DNA from: Bacteroidales bacterium
Lineage (GTDB): Bacteria > Bacteroidota > Bacteroidia > Bacteroidales > WCHB1-69
Direction: 5' to 3'
Assembly (NCBI GenBank): GCA_017651425.1
Contig: JAGCCZ010000033.1
Span: 17,540-81,539, forward strand
Length of the DNA: 64,000 bases
Part shown: positions 17,769 to 27,169 of the stretch, in pieces
Position numbering within the stretch: the stretch's first letter is position 1
Layout of the letters: each line of letters opens with the position of its first letter
The notes under the pieces: model-generated
Database searches by the model: none
Seen by the model: the letters and a program-made list of their open reading frames with translations, nothing else
What the model was told of the DNA's origin: nothing
Position numbers and translations under genes: made by a program

Positions 17769-20257
17769 GCTTTTTTCCGTGTGGAACGTTTCCTGGCAGT
17801 CGGAGCCGTGTTCTGAATAATGTTGAGGCACTCCTCGTATGTAAGATTCTCCGGGACAATCCCCTTGGCGAGTTTGAAATTGTCCGTGCCATTGGTCAGG
17901 TAGGCGCCATAACGGCCATTCATCACTTTGATATTCTCATCTTCGGGGAAAGAGCGGAGCACATTCTTATTTTGCACATTCTGCAGGAAATCTATCGCTT
18001 CCTCCTCAGTCAGGGCGCTGACATTCATGCCCTTACTAAGTGTCACGTTCTTTCCGTCATATTTCAGGTAGGGGCCGTAACGTCCCACGGCGGCATAAAT
18101 CTCCTTGCCATCGAGATGTCCCACCAAACGGGGTGCGCGGGCGGCATCTTTTTCCTGTTTTTCTTTCAACAACTCCACACAACGCTCGAAGGAGATGGCC
18201 ATGGGATCCTCGTCCTTGGGGATGGAGACGAAGACGCCGTTGTGGCGCACGTATGGGCCGAAACGGCCGGCGCCCACGGTGACTTCACCGCCTTCCCATT
18301 CGCCCATGGAACGGGGGAGTTTGAAGAGGTCAAGGGCCTCCTCCAAAGTCACGGTCTCAATGTATTGGTTCGGACGAAGACGCGCATAACGCGGTTTCTC
18401 GTCCATATAGTTTTCACCGATCTGCACCATCGGGCCATACTTGCCCAGCTTGGCGAACACCTTCGCATTGGTGACCGGATCGTATCCTAACAATCGTTCG
18501 CCGCTTGCCTTGGCGGAATAGTTCAACGCATTGTCGACAGACTGGTGGAAATCGCCATAGAAATAGTGCAGCATGTCCTGCCACTTCTCCTTGCCTTCCG
18601 CAATGTCATCGAAACGTTTCTCAACATCGGCGGTGAAACCGTAATCCATGATCTCCTCAAAATTCTGTTGCAGGTAATCGTTCACCACCATGCCCACGTC
18701 GGTCGGGAAAATCTTGTCCTTCTCATAGCCTACTTTTTCGGTCTTTGTCTCCTCTTCCACGCGGCCGCCTTTCAGCACAAGACGTTCATACTGGCGCTCA
18801 TGCCCGGGGCGGGACTGCTTGATCACATAACCACGCTTCTGGATCGTGGTGATGGTGGGGGCGTATGTGGAGGGACGTCCGATGCCCAACTCCTCCAGTT
18901 TCTTCACCAACGTGGCTTCGTTGTATCGGGCGGGGGGTTGGGCGAAACGCTGCGTGGCCGTGATGGTCTTGGCAAACAGAACCTCATCCAGTTCCATCAC
19001 CGGTAACATGCCTTTCACCTCCTCGATCTCGTCGTCCTTCGACTCGGTATAGACTTTGAGGAAGCCTGGGAAGAGAATCACCTCACCACTGGCAACGAAC
19101 TTCTCTTTTCTGCCGGACACGGGAATGGTGATATTGGTTTTCTCAGTCTTGGCATCACTCATCTGGGATGCGATCGTGCGCTTCCAGATCAGCTCGTACA
19201 GATGCTTGACAAATGTGTCGCCAGGCACGGTCTGCCTTGCCATGTCGGTGGGGCGGATGGCCTCGTGCGCTTCTTGCGCGCCCTTGGACTTGGTCACATA
19301 ATTGTGCATGTGTGAATATTCAGGGCCATAGGTCTCCACAATGACATCTTTGGCGGCAGCCAGCGCGAAGGTGGACAAGTTGACGGAGTCGGTACGCATA
19401 TAAGTAATGTAACCGGACTCATACAGCTGTTGCGCCACCACCATGGTTTTGCTGACGGAGAATCCCAATTTCCTTGCGGCTTCCTGTTGCAGTGTGGAGG
19501 TGGTAAACGGCGGAGCGGGGCTCTTCTTGCCCGGGGTTTTCTCTATGGCAGACACCTTGAATTCCGCGCTCTTGCAGGCTTCCAGGAACTCGAGGGCCTC
19601 CTCCTTCTGGGCGAAGCGCTTGTTCAGTTCCGCATTCAGATGCACCTTCGCATCTCTTTTCGGGAAGAAGTCGCCCTCCACCCTGTAGGCGAAAGTGCTG
19701 TTGAACTTTTCAATCTCATGTTCACGTTCCACAATAAGTTTCACAGCCACGGACTGCACACGTCCTGCGGAGAGTTGCGGCTTCACCTTGCGCCACAGCA
19801 CAGGGGAAAGTTCGAAACCCACAAGACGATCCAGAACACGACGGGCCTGCTGGGCATCCACCAGGTTCACATTGAGCTCACGGGGGTGGTCCAGCGCTGC
19901 CTCTATGGCGCTCTTGGTAATCTCATGGAAAACGATGCGACGCACCTTGGCGGGGTCCATTTTGGCCACCTGCATCAGGTGCCACGAGATGGCCTCACCC
20001 TCGCGGTCGTCATCCGTCGCGAGCCAGACCACATCGGCCTCCTCGGCTTTTTTCTTGATGTCATTGATCAAGGCCTTCTTGTCGTCCAAGATGACATATT
20101 TCGGTTCAAAACTCTTGCCGATGTCTATGCCCAAATCCTTTTGGGGCAAATCTCGCACATGTCCCTTGCTGGAAATGACAGTAAAGTCCTTCCCGATGAA
20201 TTTCTGAATGGTCTTCGCCTTGGCGGGAGACTCGACAATAATAAGGTTCTTGCTCAT
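17765..20257 (-). CDS. topA: DNA topoisomerase I
   Basis: An 830-aa type IA topoisomerase. The Toprim domain begins at NLIIVESPAKAKTIQKF and carries DDDREGEAI near residue 80. The active-site region is SGYITYMRTDSVNLS, with the tyrosine near residue 297. The C-terminus has repeated modules of the form GRYGPYLKYDGKN and NGRYGAYLTNGTDN instead of cysteine zinc fingers. It is coupled to the downstream arginase-fold gene by a 4-bp overlap. It relaxes negative supercoils. Confidence 0.96.
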   Translation of the reverse strand: MSKNLIIVESPAKAKTIQKFIGKDFTVISSKGHVRDLPQKDLGIDIGKSFEPKYVILDDKKALINDIKKKAEEADVVWLATDDDREGEAISWHLMQVAKMDPAKVRRIVFHEITKSAIEAALDHPRELNVNLVDAQQARRVLDRLVGFELSPVLWRKVKPQLSAGRVQSVAVKLIVEREHEIEKFNSTFAYRVEGDFFPKRDAKVHLNAELNKRFAQKEEALEFLEACKSAEFKVSAIEKTPGKKSPAPPFTTSTLQQEAARKLGFSVSKTMVVAQQLYESGYITYMRTDSVNLSTFALAAAKDVIVETYGPEYSHMHNYVTKSKGAQEAHEAIRPTDMARQTVPGDTFVKHLYELIWKRTIASQMSDAKTEKTNITIPVSGRKEKFVASGEVILFPGFLKVYTESKDDEIEEVKGMLPVMELDEVLFAKTITATQRFAQPPARYNEATLVKKLEELGIGRPSTYAPTITTIQKRGYVIKQSRPGHERQYERLVLKGGRVEEETKTEKVGYEKDKIFPTDVGMVVNDYLQQNFEEIMDYGFTADVEKRFDDIAEGKEKWQDMLHYFYGDFHQSVDNALNYSAKASGERLLGYDPVTNAKVFAKLGKYGPMVQIGENYMDEKPRYARLRPNQYIETVTLEEALDLFKLPRSMGEWEGGEVTVGAGRFGPYVRHNGVFVSIPKDEDPMAISFERCVELLKEKQEKDAARAPRLVGHLDGKEIYAAVGRYGPYLKYDGKNVTLSKGMNVSALTEEEAIDFLQNVQNKNVLRSFPEDENIKVMNGRYGAYLTNGTDNFKLAKGIVPENLTYEECLNIIQNTAPTARKRSTRKKA

Positions 20258-20296
20258 ATTCTTCTATTTTTTTGAATGATTGACAGACACATCCAA

Positions 20297-20890
20297 TCAC
20301 TCATTTGATATTCGTTTTTGTTCTATAGTATAAGGGTACCCCAACAGTTCCGATGCCAATGCTTCGTCGCCCTCGCGTATGGCTTGCCGGATCTTGGAGG
20401 AATGGACACCTGCCTCATGCAGCATCAGCTCCGGGATTTCCAGCACCTCGATGCCATGGCTCTCACAGAACCGCTTCAGCAGGTCATGATTGCCGGCACG
20501 GTTGTGCCCCATAGCGTGGTTCGGCCCCATCACAAGGCATCCCACATGAAGTCCGTCCATCAAATACTGTCTTACAAACTCCATATAGGAAAGTTGGGAA
20601 AAGTCACGTGTGAAGGGGATGACCACGGCGGCATCCACACCTTCCGCCTCTATCAGCTGCAGATTCCTTGTGAGGGAATTGATCACGAAGAAATCAGAGT
20701 CCGGGCGGAGCAATTGCTGCGGATGGGGGTCAAACGTCACGACGGCGCTTGGGACCGCATGTTCATGGGCATACGTGGTCAGGAAATGCAGAATCCGGCG
20801 GTGTCCCAAGTGGACACCGTCAAAAGAGCCAATGGCCACCACGGGGCGGCTCAACGGTATGGGTTCATCAAATCCTCTAAAAACTTGCAT
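20297..20890 (-). CDS. FAD synthetase-domain protein, no riboflavin kinase domain
   Basis: A 197-aa protein equal to the N-terminal adenylyltransferase half of RibF. The HxGH-type motif GSFDGVHLGH, the block TFDPHPQQLL and a C-terminal HSSKIRQAI (related to the usual ISSTxIR) are present. The stretch GPNHAMGHNRAGN replaces the usual GxDFRFGxxRxG. The protein stops where the riboflavin kinase domain of a normal, roughly 310-aa RibF would begin, and the following DNA holds no continuation in any frame. It may be an FMN adenylyltransferase alone or a diverged nucleotidyltransferase. It lies between pheT and topA on the same strand. Confidence 0.75.
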   Translation of the reverse strand: MQVFRGFDEPIPLSRPVVAIGSFDGVHLGHRRILHFLTTYAHEHAVPSAVVTFDPHPQQLLRPDSDFFVINSLTRNLQLIEAEGVDAAVVIPFTRDFSQLSYMEFVRQYLMDGLHVGCLVMGPNHAMGHNRAGNHDLLKRFCESHGIEVLEIPELMLHEAGVHSSKIRQAIREGDEALASELLGYPYTIEQKRISNE

Positions 20891-20925
20891 GCTGTTCCTT
20901 TCTTTTGCCCGACATGCATTTTCGA

Positions 20926-23394
20926 CTAACGGAGCCGCGCGCCCGCCTCACGCTCGAAGGCGGCCACCAACTTGTTCATCGTCTTGTTGATCTCTTCGTC
21001 CGTCAAGGTCTTGTCCGGATGCTGAAGCACGAAATTCAAGGCATAAGACTTCTTGCCCGTGAGAATTTTATCGCCCTCGTAAACATCGAACAGGGAGATG
21101 TGCTTGACCAGCTTGGAGCCATACTTGTAGCCGATGCGCTCCAACGTCTCGTATGTGACGTCCTGATCCACCACCAAGGCCAAGTCGCGACGCACGGCAG
21201 GATGAACCGCAATGGGATGATACAGGACCGGGCGGCCGGCGACAGCTTCCACCAAAGGCTTCATTTGGAAAACGGCGTAATAAACGGGTTTCTTCAGTCC
21301 AAAATTCTTCGCCACATCCCAGCTGAGCTGTCCCATGCTGACAATTGGCGTATCCTGAAGCGCATAGGTGATATGGTCGGAGAACATGGGCAACGTGTCA
21401 TCCGTAATATTTTGCAACTCCTGAACGGGGAAGTTTACCCGTTGGAGAAGGTTTTCCACCATATTTTTCAAATAGTAGAAATCCAGATCCTGGGCTGCGT
21501 GATTCCACGTGTCCTCGCCCTCCTTACCTGTCACGAACAGGGCCAGCTCCTCGCGTTCCCGATAGCGCAACATAACATCGTCCTCCCGCTGGGTTGCAGG
21601 ATTCAAATGATAGGTCTTGCCGAACTCAAAGAGACGGAGATTGGCGTTTTTGTTATTGACATTGCGTTCGATATTCTCCAATCCGGAGAAGAGGAGCGTC
21701 TGGCGCAACACACCGAGCTCGCTGCTCAACGGATTGAGCAATTTCACCGTTTCATTCTCATCAATGAAATCGAACTTTTGCACATACTCCAACTTAGTCA
21801 AGGAGTTGTTCATCACCTCGAAGAACCCGTTGTCAGCAAGATACATGGAGATCTTCTGTTGCACAACAGGATATTCATCAACCTCCACTTTGTTATCAAG
21901 GCGGTAGGTCAGCACATCGGGGACTTCGATATTATTATAGCCGTAGATACGGAGAATCTCCTCAATCAAGTCGATGGGACGAGTCACGTCGGCCTTGGCG
22001 AGCGGCACCCTCACGGAGAGCTGTTCCTCGCTCAGGGGATGGACTTCCATGCCCAGTGTCAGCAATATCTTGGAGACGATCTGCTTTTCAATCACCTTGC
22101 CGGCCACTTCGTTCACATGCTTATAGTCGAGCGTGATCTGCACAGGTTCGAGTTTGACGGGATAGTAGTCCATCACCTCAGATATCACGGACGCGCCCGT
22201 AAGTTCAACGATAAGCTCGGCGGCGCGCTTGATGGCATAGACGGTGATGTCGGGGTCGCAGCCGCGCTCATAGCGGAAAGAGGCGTCGGTCTTGAGACCG
22301 TGGCGCTTGGCAGTCTTCCGAATGGAGACAGGATTGAAATAGGCGCTTTCAAGGAACAAGCGGGTGGTATATTCCGTGACACCCGACTTGAGGCCACCAT
22401 AGACGCCAGCGATGCACATGCCCTCCTCTTCGTTGCAAATCATCAAGTCTTCCGCGCTGAGCTTGACCTCGTTTCCATCTAAAGTAACAAATGAGGTTCC
22501 TTCTGGCAGATTCTTGACAATCACATGGTTACCAGTAATCTGGTCTGCATCGAAAGCATGCATGGGCTGACCGATTTCCAGCATGATGTATTGGGTGATA
22601 TCGACCACGTTGTTGATAGGGCGGACACCCACCGAGCGGAGCTTGTCCTGCAGCCATGCCGGAGAGTCGCCGACCTTCACGTCGTCAAAAAGCAGTCCCG
22701 TGTAACGCGGGCACGCCTTTCGGTTCTCGACCGTGACGTTGACTCTGAGCTTGGCATTGGACACGGGCTTCAGGTCTGAGGCCGTGGGCAGGATCAGCGG
22801 GGAGCAGGGGATGCCGTGCTGGGTGAGGGCAGCATAGAGGTCGCGGGCCACGCCCATATGGGAGATGGCATCGCAGCGGTTCGGCGTGAGACCGATTTCA
22901 AAGATGGTATCCGACTCCAAATGGAAGTATTCGCTGGCGGGAGTGCCGGGCACAGCCTCGGGGTCCAGCACCATGATGCCGTCATGCGAGCTGCCCAGGC
23001 CGATCTCATCCTCAGCGCAAATCATGCCCTCCGAAGGCTCGCCACGGAGTTTGGATTTCTTGATGGTGAAAGACTCGTCGCCCTGATAAAGCGTCGTTCC
23101 GATGGTGGCCACCACCACCTTCTGGCCGGCAGCCACATTGGGGGCGCCGCAAACAATGTGCAGGGGCTCTTCAGCACCCACATTGACCGTGGTGACATGG
23201 AGGTGGTCGGAATTAGGATGAGGCTCGCAAGTGAGCACTTCGCCAATGACCAGGCCTTTCAAGCCGCCGCGCACTTTCTCGAAAGTTTCAATGCCCTCGA
23301 CCTCAAGACCGCAGTTGGTCAGAAAATCGCTCGTCTCCGCAGCCGGCAAATCGAAAGACAGGAGTTCTTTCAGCCATTTATAAGAAATCTTCAT
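20926..23394 (-). CDS. pheT: Phenylalanine--tRNA ligase beta subunit
   Basis: An 822-aa PheRS beta subunit. The N-terminal tRNA-binding (EMAP-like) domain is at about residues 40-155 (GLVIGEVLTCEPHPNSDHLHVTTVNVG). The B3/B4 editing domain and B5 follow, then the catalytic-like core and the C-terminal FDX-ACB anticodon-binding domain (residues about 730-822, HPAVRRDLALVVD). The full length is intact. A -7 element TATATTTG is at 23456-23463. pheS is not in this window, which is common in this phylum. Confidence 0.96.
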   Translation of the reverse strand: MKISYKWLKELLSFDLPAAETSDFLTNCGLEVEGIETFEKVRGGLKGLVIGEVLTCEPHPNSDHLHVTTVNVGAEEPLHIVCGAPNVAAGQKVVVATIGTTLYQGDESFTIKKSKLRGEPSEGMICAEDEIGLGSSHDGIMVLDPEAVPGTPASEYFHLESDTIFEIGLTPNRCDAISHMGVARDLYAALTQHGIPCSPLILPTASDLKPVSNAKLRVNVTVENRKACPRYTGLLFDDVKVGDSPAWLQDKLRSVGVRPINNVVDITQYIMLEIGQPMHAFDADQITGNHVIVKNLPEGTSFVTLDGNEVKLSAEDLMICNEEEGMCIAGVYGGLKSGVTEYTTRLFLESAYFNPVSIRKTAKRHGLKTDASFRYERGCDPDITVYAIKRAAELIVELTGASVISEVMDYYPVKLEPVQITLDYKHVNEVAGKVIEKQIVSKILLTLGMEVHPLSEEQLSVRVPLAKADVTRPIDLIEEILRIYGYNNIEVPDVLTYRLDNKVEVDEYPVVQQKISMYLADNGFFEVMNNSLTKLEYVQKFDFIDENETVKLLNPLSSELGVLRQTLLFSGLENIERNVNNKNANLRLFEFGKTYHLNPATQREDDVMLRYREREELALFVTGKEGEDTWNHAAQDLDFYYLKNMVENLLQRVNFPVQELQNITDDTLPMFSDHITYALQDTPIVSMGQLSWDVAKNFGLKKPVYYAVFQMKPLVEAVAGRPVLYHPIAVHPAVRRDLALVVDQDVTYETLERIGYKYGSKLVKHISLFDVYEGDKILTGKKSYALNFVLQHPDKTLTDEEINKTMNKLVAAFEREAGARLR

Positions 23395-23455
23395 TACAGT
23401 ATAGTGTTAATTTTTAATTAGATACATAAAAATCACGCCCGAATTTTCGAGCGTG

Positions 23456-23463
23456 CAAATATA
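23456..23463 (-). promoter_or_regulatory. -7 promoter element for pheT
   Basis: The minus strand reads TATATTTG, 61 bp upstream of the pheT start, in a very AT-rich stretch between pheT and yidD. Confidence 0.5.
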
Positions 23464-23505
23464 AAATATATAATAATATAGTCGGTTCCCGTCCTCTTCT
23501 TTTTT

Positions 23506-23748
23506 TTAAGGCACTGGATCATAGCCACTACCGCCCCACGGATTGCAGGAGAGAATACGCTTCAAGGTAAGCCAGCCCCCCTTGAAGGGTCCATATTTGC
23601 GAATGGCCTCCAACCCATAGTTGGAACAAGTGGGGGTATAGCGACACGAGCGCCCAATAAGAGGGGAAAGGGTTGCCTGATAGATTTTAATTATCCCTAT
23701 CATAATGAAAGACAGGAATTTGCAAAAAGCCCCCCATATTTTTTTCAT
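23506..23748 (-). CDS. yidD: Membrane protein insertion efficiency factor YidD
   Basis: An 80-aa protein with the YidD signature: an amphipathic or hydrophobic N-terminus, then YQATLSPLIGRSCRYTPTCSNYG, with the cysteines of SCRYTPTCS, and the terminal NPWGGSGYDPVP. It assists YidC-dependent insertion of inner-membrane proteins. The start overlaps the rnpA stop by 4 bp (ATGA), so the usual rnpA-yidD order is present, here behind hemD. Confidence 0.95.
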   Translation of the reverse strand: MKKIWGAFCKFLSFIMIGIIKIYQATLSPLIGRSCRYTPTCSNYGLEAIRKYGPFKGGWLTLKRILSCNPWGGSGYDPVP

Positions 23749-24158
23749 TGTTCTCCCTCCATTATGGCATTATTGATTTTTTCGAAAAGAGCTACGGCAG
23801 CCTTGAAGAGCGTTTCCGTCGCAGGGATCTCTTTCCCGATATAGATCCAGCACATCTGGAGTGTCGTGTCCGGGTGCTCTCCAATCATCTGTTTTTGAAG
23901 ACGGTAGGCCTCGCGCATTTTTCTCTTGATGGCATTCCTGTCCACCGCGCGCTTAAAGCGCCGCTTGGAGACCACGACAGCCACTTGGGTCGCGGTTTCC
24001 GCATACGGGATTTGGCGCCAAAAACATTTCAGGGGATACGAGGAGCATGAAAGCCGCCCTCCCACAATGGTCTTGATGGTCAATGACGACTTGATGCGTT
24101 CCGCCTTCGAGAGGGTTGCACTACCTTCTGCGCGTGGCGTTTTCCTTGAGGAAGGCAT
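23745..24158 (-). CDS. rnpA: Ribonuclease P protein component
   Basis: A 137-aa RNase P protein. The signature VAVVVSKRRFKRAVDRNAIKRKMREAYR is intact, preceded by LSKAERIKSS, the usual start of the domain. No ATG, GTG or TTG lies close to that motif on its N-terminal side except the ATG at 24158, which places the first 38 bases inside the 3' end of hemD in another frame. An internal TTG (SSLTIK) would remove part of the domain. Translation coupled to hemD is therefore likely. The RNA subunit gene rnpB was not found here. Confidence 0.88.
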   Translation of the reverse strand: MPSSRKTPRAEGSATLSKAERIKSSLTIKTIVGGRLSCSSYPLKCFWRQIPYAETATQVAVVVSKRRFKRAVDRNAIKRKMREAYRLQKQMIGEHPDTTLQMCWIYIGKEIPATETLFKAAVALFEKINNAIMEGEQ

Positions 24159-24891
24159 CGAGTGCATGGGTGATGGATGGGTATTCTTTGGTGGGGGCCA
24201 CCACATGGGCTTTCCAGCCCGCCGCCTCAATTGCATTGACAGAGGTGGAGCCCAGGGCGCCAAAGGCAATTTCACCCTGCTCGAAATCCGGGAAATTGGC
24301 TTGCAGCGACTTGACCCCATTGGGGCTGAAAATAATGATCATGTCATATTTCGTGATGTCCACATTGCTTGCCAAGTCGGCGGGAGAGGTCTTGAACACT
24401 TCGGCAGGATCGTATTTGATGCCCTTTTCATCCAGGAAGTCAATCAACTGCGGGGTGACGCCGTCCTGTCCGCATGGAATCAGCATGTTCAGATCCTTGT
24501 TTTTCATCAGAAGCTGGTGAAAACTCTCCTGCATGCTGTCCTTGGCGGCAAAGATCTTGCGCTTCCGGTACTGGATGTATTTTTGGAGATAGAACGCCAC
24601 GGCGTCCGTCGTGCAAAAATACTTCATCGACTCGGGCATCACCAACCGCATGGAAGCACACAGCTCGAAGAAATGATCGATTGTGTTCTTGCTGGAGAAG
24701 ATGATGGCTTGATGGTCCAGAATGTTGACTTTCGACTTTCTGAACTCGATGGCAGAGACGCTTTCGATCTTGAAAAACTTATAGAAGTCGATATTGATGC
24801 TATACTTGCGTTTCAATTCGGCATATGGCGACTTTTCAAAATCCGCCGGAGCGTTCTGGGATATCAGGATGTTTTTGATCTTCATTTTCAA
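24121..24891 (-). CDS. hemD: Uroporphyrinogen-III synthase
   Basis: A 256-aa HemD-family protein of the Bacteroidota type (IKNILISQNAPADFEKSPYAEL at the N-terminus, YDMIIIFSPNGVKSL and AFGALGSTSVNAIEAAGW in the second half). It closes the tetrapyrrole ring, giving precursors for haem and corrinoids. The corrinoid branch would serve the B12-dependent lysine aminomutase at the left edge, though no other cobalamin gene is visible. Upstream is the DUF4271 gene; downstream rnpA overlaps its end. Confidence 0.85.
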   Translation of the reverse strand: MKMKIKNILISQNAPADFEKSPYAELKRKYSINIDFYKFFKIESVSAIEFRKSKVNILDHQAIIFSSKNTIDHFFELCASMRLVMPESMKYFCTTDAVAFYLQKYIQYRKRKIFAAKDSMQESFHQLLMKNKDLNMLIPCGQDGVTPQLIDFLDEKGIKYDPAEVFKTSPADLASNVDITKYDMIIIFSPNGVKSLQANFPDFEQGEIAFGALGSTSVNAIEAAGWKAHVVAPTKEYPSITHALDAFLKENATRRR

Positions 24892-24937
24892 TCAATTTCT
24901 CACAAGTTTCAAAACCCACACATCTATTTGATTATCA

Positions 24938-25630
24938 TTACATTGAAACCAACTTCACCAACCAGACGTAGGGTATAATTTCGAGGGTGCAAAAATAGAG
25001 AAAAAAATTGAATAAATTGACCTGCCTCGGATTAATTTTCAATAATTTGTAAGAGAACAGGACAAATAAGACACAAAATACAGGAATATAGGCATATAAC
25101 AACGGGAAAAAGCCCGCAAACTGCACAATGGCGAGAACCGGGAACAAAACGATGGCCGCATCAGTGATGAAAATAAACTTGTACAGGTTTATGGGATACA
25201 GGTCTTTGGGATGGTCGAACAGGGAAGTGTAGATGAAATTGAAAAGAAATTTGAGCCAATAGACGCCGAGCATGATGGCAAAGAGAACTCCAAAAGTCCC
25301 CATTGTGGAGAGCTTGTCCACCAAAGGGTTGCGGAATTGCCGCAGCAACATCAGCGCACCGAGCGCGAAAACCATCACGTCAAACAAGAGCATGAAGACG
25401 AAGACGCGTTCCTGGAGAATCTTGCTCTCGCGCGTCAACAAGGAGAAGTGGCGCTGCGAGAAAAGGGCACGGAGAATCAGGGAGCATTTCCGGCGGAACG
25501 GGACCACCACAAGGGTCAACAAGAACAGTGCGGCACAAATCAGGATGGTCGCCCATGGGTCGCCCTTAGACACCAATTCCGGATTGAATCCGGAAAAGGC
25601 CAGCTGGTGATTTTCAAAAAAGGAGTGCAA
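24938..25630 (-). CDS. DUF4271 membrane protein
   Basis: A 230-aa protein with about six hydrophobic segments (for example residues 28-46, 75-97, 108-130, 150-170, 172-192, 205-225) and short loops. The N-terminus is periplasmic or cytoplasmic and carries no signal peptide. The pattern and its place directly before hemD match the Bacteroidota family DUF4271, whose function is unknown. It begins 7 bp after the stop of the T9SS cargo gene on the same strand. Confidence 0.8.
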   Translation of the reverse strand: MHSFFENHQLAFSGFNPELVSKGDPWATILICAALFLLTLVVVPFRRKCSLILRALFSQRHFSLLTRESKILQERVFVFMLLFDVMVFALGALMLLRQFRNPLVDKLSTMGTFGVLFAIMLGVYWLKFLFNFIYTSLFDHPKDLYPINLYKFIFITDAAIVLFPVLAIVQFAGFFPLLYAYIPVFCVLFVLFSYKLLKINPRQVNLFNFFLYFCTLEIIPYVWLVKLVSM

Positions 25631-25637
25631 GGGAATC

Positions 25638-26366
25638 CTATTTTACCAAGAGTTTCTTGGTGCAGATCATTTTGCCGGAAGCATCCTCCAAGCCATAGAA
25701 ATAGACGCCTGCCGGGACACCGGAGAGGGAGATTTGGCACTTGCCGCTGCCGTCCAGGGAGTGGCGGCTGACAACACCGCCCAGCAGGTTCTTGATCACA
25801 ATGCTACCCCTGTTCCCCAGCGCAGAGCTGTATTCAACCGTTACCATAGAGGTGGCAGGATTGGGATAGGCATTCATTTCCTGAACCGCGGACAAGTCGC
25901 TGACGCCCGTGGCGTAGTAGTACATCGCATAGAAGCTCACGGCGTCGGAGGTGTTGTTGGCATTCTCAAAAGTGAACTTCACCACAGAAGTGCCTTCATT
26001 ATCCGGCGTGAAATTGGCATGGAAGGAGCGCTCGTCCTCCGCGGAGACCGTTTCTCCCGCGGCGAGCTCGAAAGTGGCTGTTCCAGTCGCATAGCACTGG
26101 CCGTTCACGCACATCTGGATGGAATGGCCGGGAGCGAGATACTCCTCCGCGATGCGGGTGGTGAGTGTCAGTGCATTGCCAGACACATTCGAAAAGCCGA
26201 GCAGCGGTTCCACTAAAAACTCGCCAATGTCAAAAGAGGTATAGGGAATATACAGCGTGTCTCCGTCGTTCACGGCGTTGCCATCATAATACAGCTGAAC
26301 AGACTGGGCGGAAACCATGGCGGACAAAAATGCCAATGCGACTACAGTAGTAAAAATCTTCTTCAT
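25638..26366 (-). CDS. Secreted protein with type IX secretion sorting domain
   Basis: A 242-aa protein with a clear signal peptide (residues 1-20, ending VSAQ). The N-terminal beta-rich domain of about 130 residues has no recognised relatives. The C-terminal T9SS type A sorting domain runs from about residue 162 (MNAYPNPATSMVTVEYSS) to the last strand (MICTKKLLVK). It should cross the outer membrane by T9SS and be fixed to the surface or released. A -7 element is at 26387-26394. The substrate or partner is unknown. Confidence 0.88.
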   Translation of the reverse strand: MKKIFTTVVALAFLSAMVSAQSVQLYYDGNAVNDGDTLYIPYTSFDIGEFLVEPLLGFSNVSGNALTLTTRIAEEYLAPGHSIQMCVNGQCYATGTATFELAAGETVSAEDERSFHANFTPDNEGTSVVKFTFENANNTSDAVSFYAMYYYATGVSDLSAVQEMNAYPNPATSMVTVEYSSALGNRGSIVIKNLLGGVVSRHSLDGSGKCQISLSGVPAGVYFYGLEDASGKMICTKKLLVK

Positions 26367-26386
26367 AGCTTTTGATTTTAACGGTG

Positions 26387-26394
26387 CAAAAATA
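26387..26394 (-). promoter_or_regulatory. -7 promoter element for the T9SS cargo gene
   Basis: The minus strand reads TATTTTTG, 20 bp upstream of the start codon. Confidence 0.5.
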
Positions 26395-26434
26395 CAAAAA
26401 AAACAAGAACTTGATGTCGTCCCACCGCAAAAGT

Positions 26435-27169
26435 TTAACCGATTTCTTCTTCCATCAAATTTTTTCCGGACAAGATTTTATCGAACAACGGATTGAAGGG
26501 CGGGGCCTCCACGTCGATCACAATGTGGGAGACTGGATGCTCGAAGCGAAGCCGGCGCGCGTGCAGGCAAATCGAGCCATCCTCATTGGAACGCTTCGCC
26601 CCATACTTGAGGTCGCCCTTGATGGGGCATCCGATGTGCGAAAGCTGCGCACGGATCTGATGGTGGCGACCCGTCATCAGCTTGACTTCCAAAAGACTAT
26701 ATCTTTCTGTCTTAACCAACACTTTATATTCGAGTTCAGCCCTTTGCGTGCCTTCCTTTTCCTCATCATACACGGTGGTCCGGTTCTTGGCCTCATTCTT
26801 GACGAGCCAATTCACCAAGCGGTTTTCCGGAAGTTCGGGACATCCCTCCACTATGGCCCAATAGATCTTGTCAATATTGCGGTCCTTGACAATCTGGATC
26901 ATTCGGGAGAGTGCCTTGGAGGTCTTGGTGAGGATGACGGCGCCGCTGACAGGGCGGTCGATGCGATGCACCAACCCACAGAAGACGTTGCCCGTCTTCT
27001 GTTTCTTCACCCGGATATAATCGCGCACCATGTCCTGCAGCGCCTTGTCGCCCGAGACATCGGCCTGCACTGGTTCCTTGGCGCACTTGTTGACGATAAT
27101 CAGGTGATTGTCCTCGTACAGCACGCGGTCCTCCGTGAGGATGGGGCCATCAATATTGTTCGGATTCAT
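26435..27169 (-). CDS. RluA-family pseudouridine synthase
   Basis: A 244-aa RNA pseudouridine synthase. The catalytic motif [13 protein letters not shown] puts the nucleophilic aspartate at residue 71, and [25 protein letters not shown] is the second family motif. No S4 domain precedes the catalytic domain. The ATG at 27169 (MNPNNIDG) is preferred because translation further upstream would extend into panB; even so it overlaps panB by 20 bp. The target site on rRNA or tRNA cannot be assigned by eye. Confidence 0.88.
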   Translation of the reverse strand: MNPNNIDGPILTEDRVLYEDNHLIIVNKCAKEPVQADVSGDKALQDMVRDYIRVKKQKTGNVFCGLVHRIDRPVSGAVILTKTSKALSRMIQIVKDRNIDKIYWAIVEGCPELPENRLVNWLVKNEAKNRTTVYDEEKEGTQRAELEYKVLVKTERYSLLEVKLMTGRHHQIRAQLSHIGCPIKGDLKYGAKRSNEDGSICLHARRLRFEHPVSHIVIDVEAPPFNPLFDKILSGKNLMEEEIG

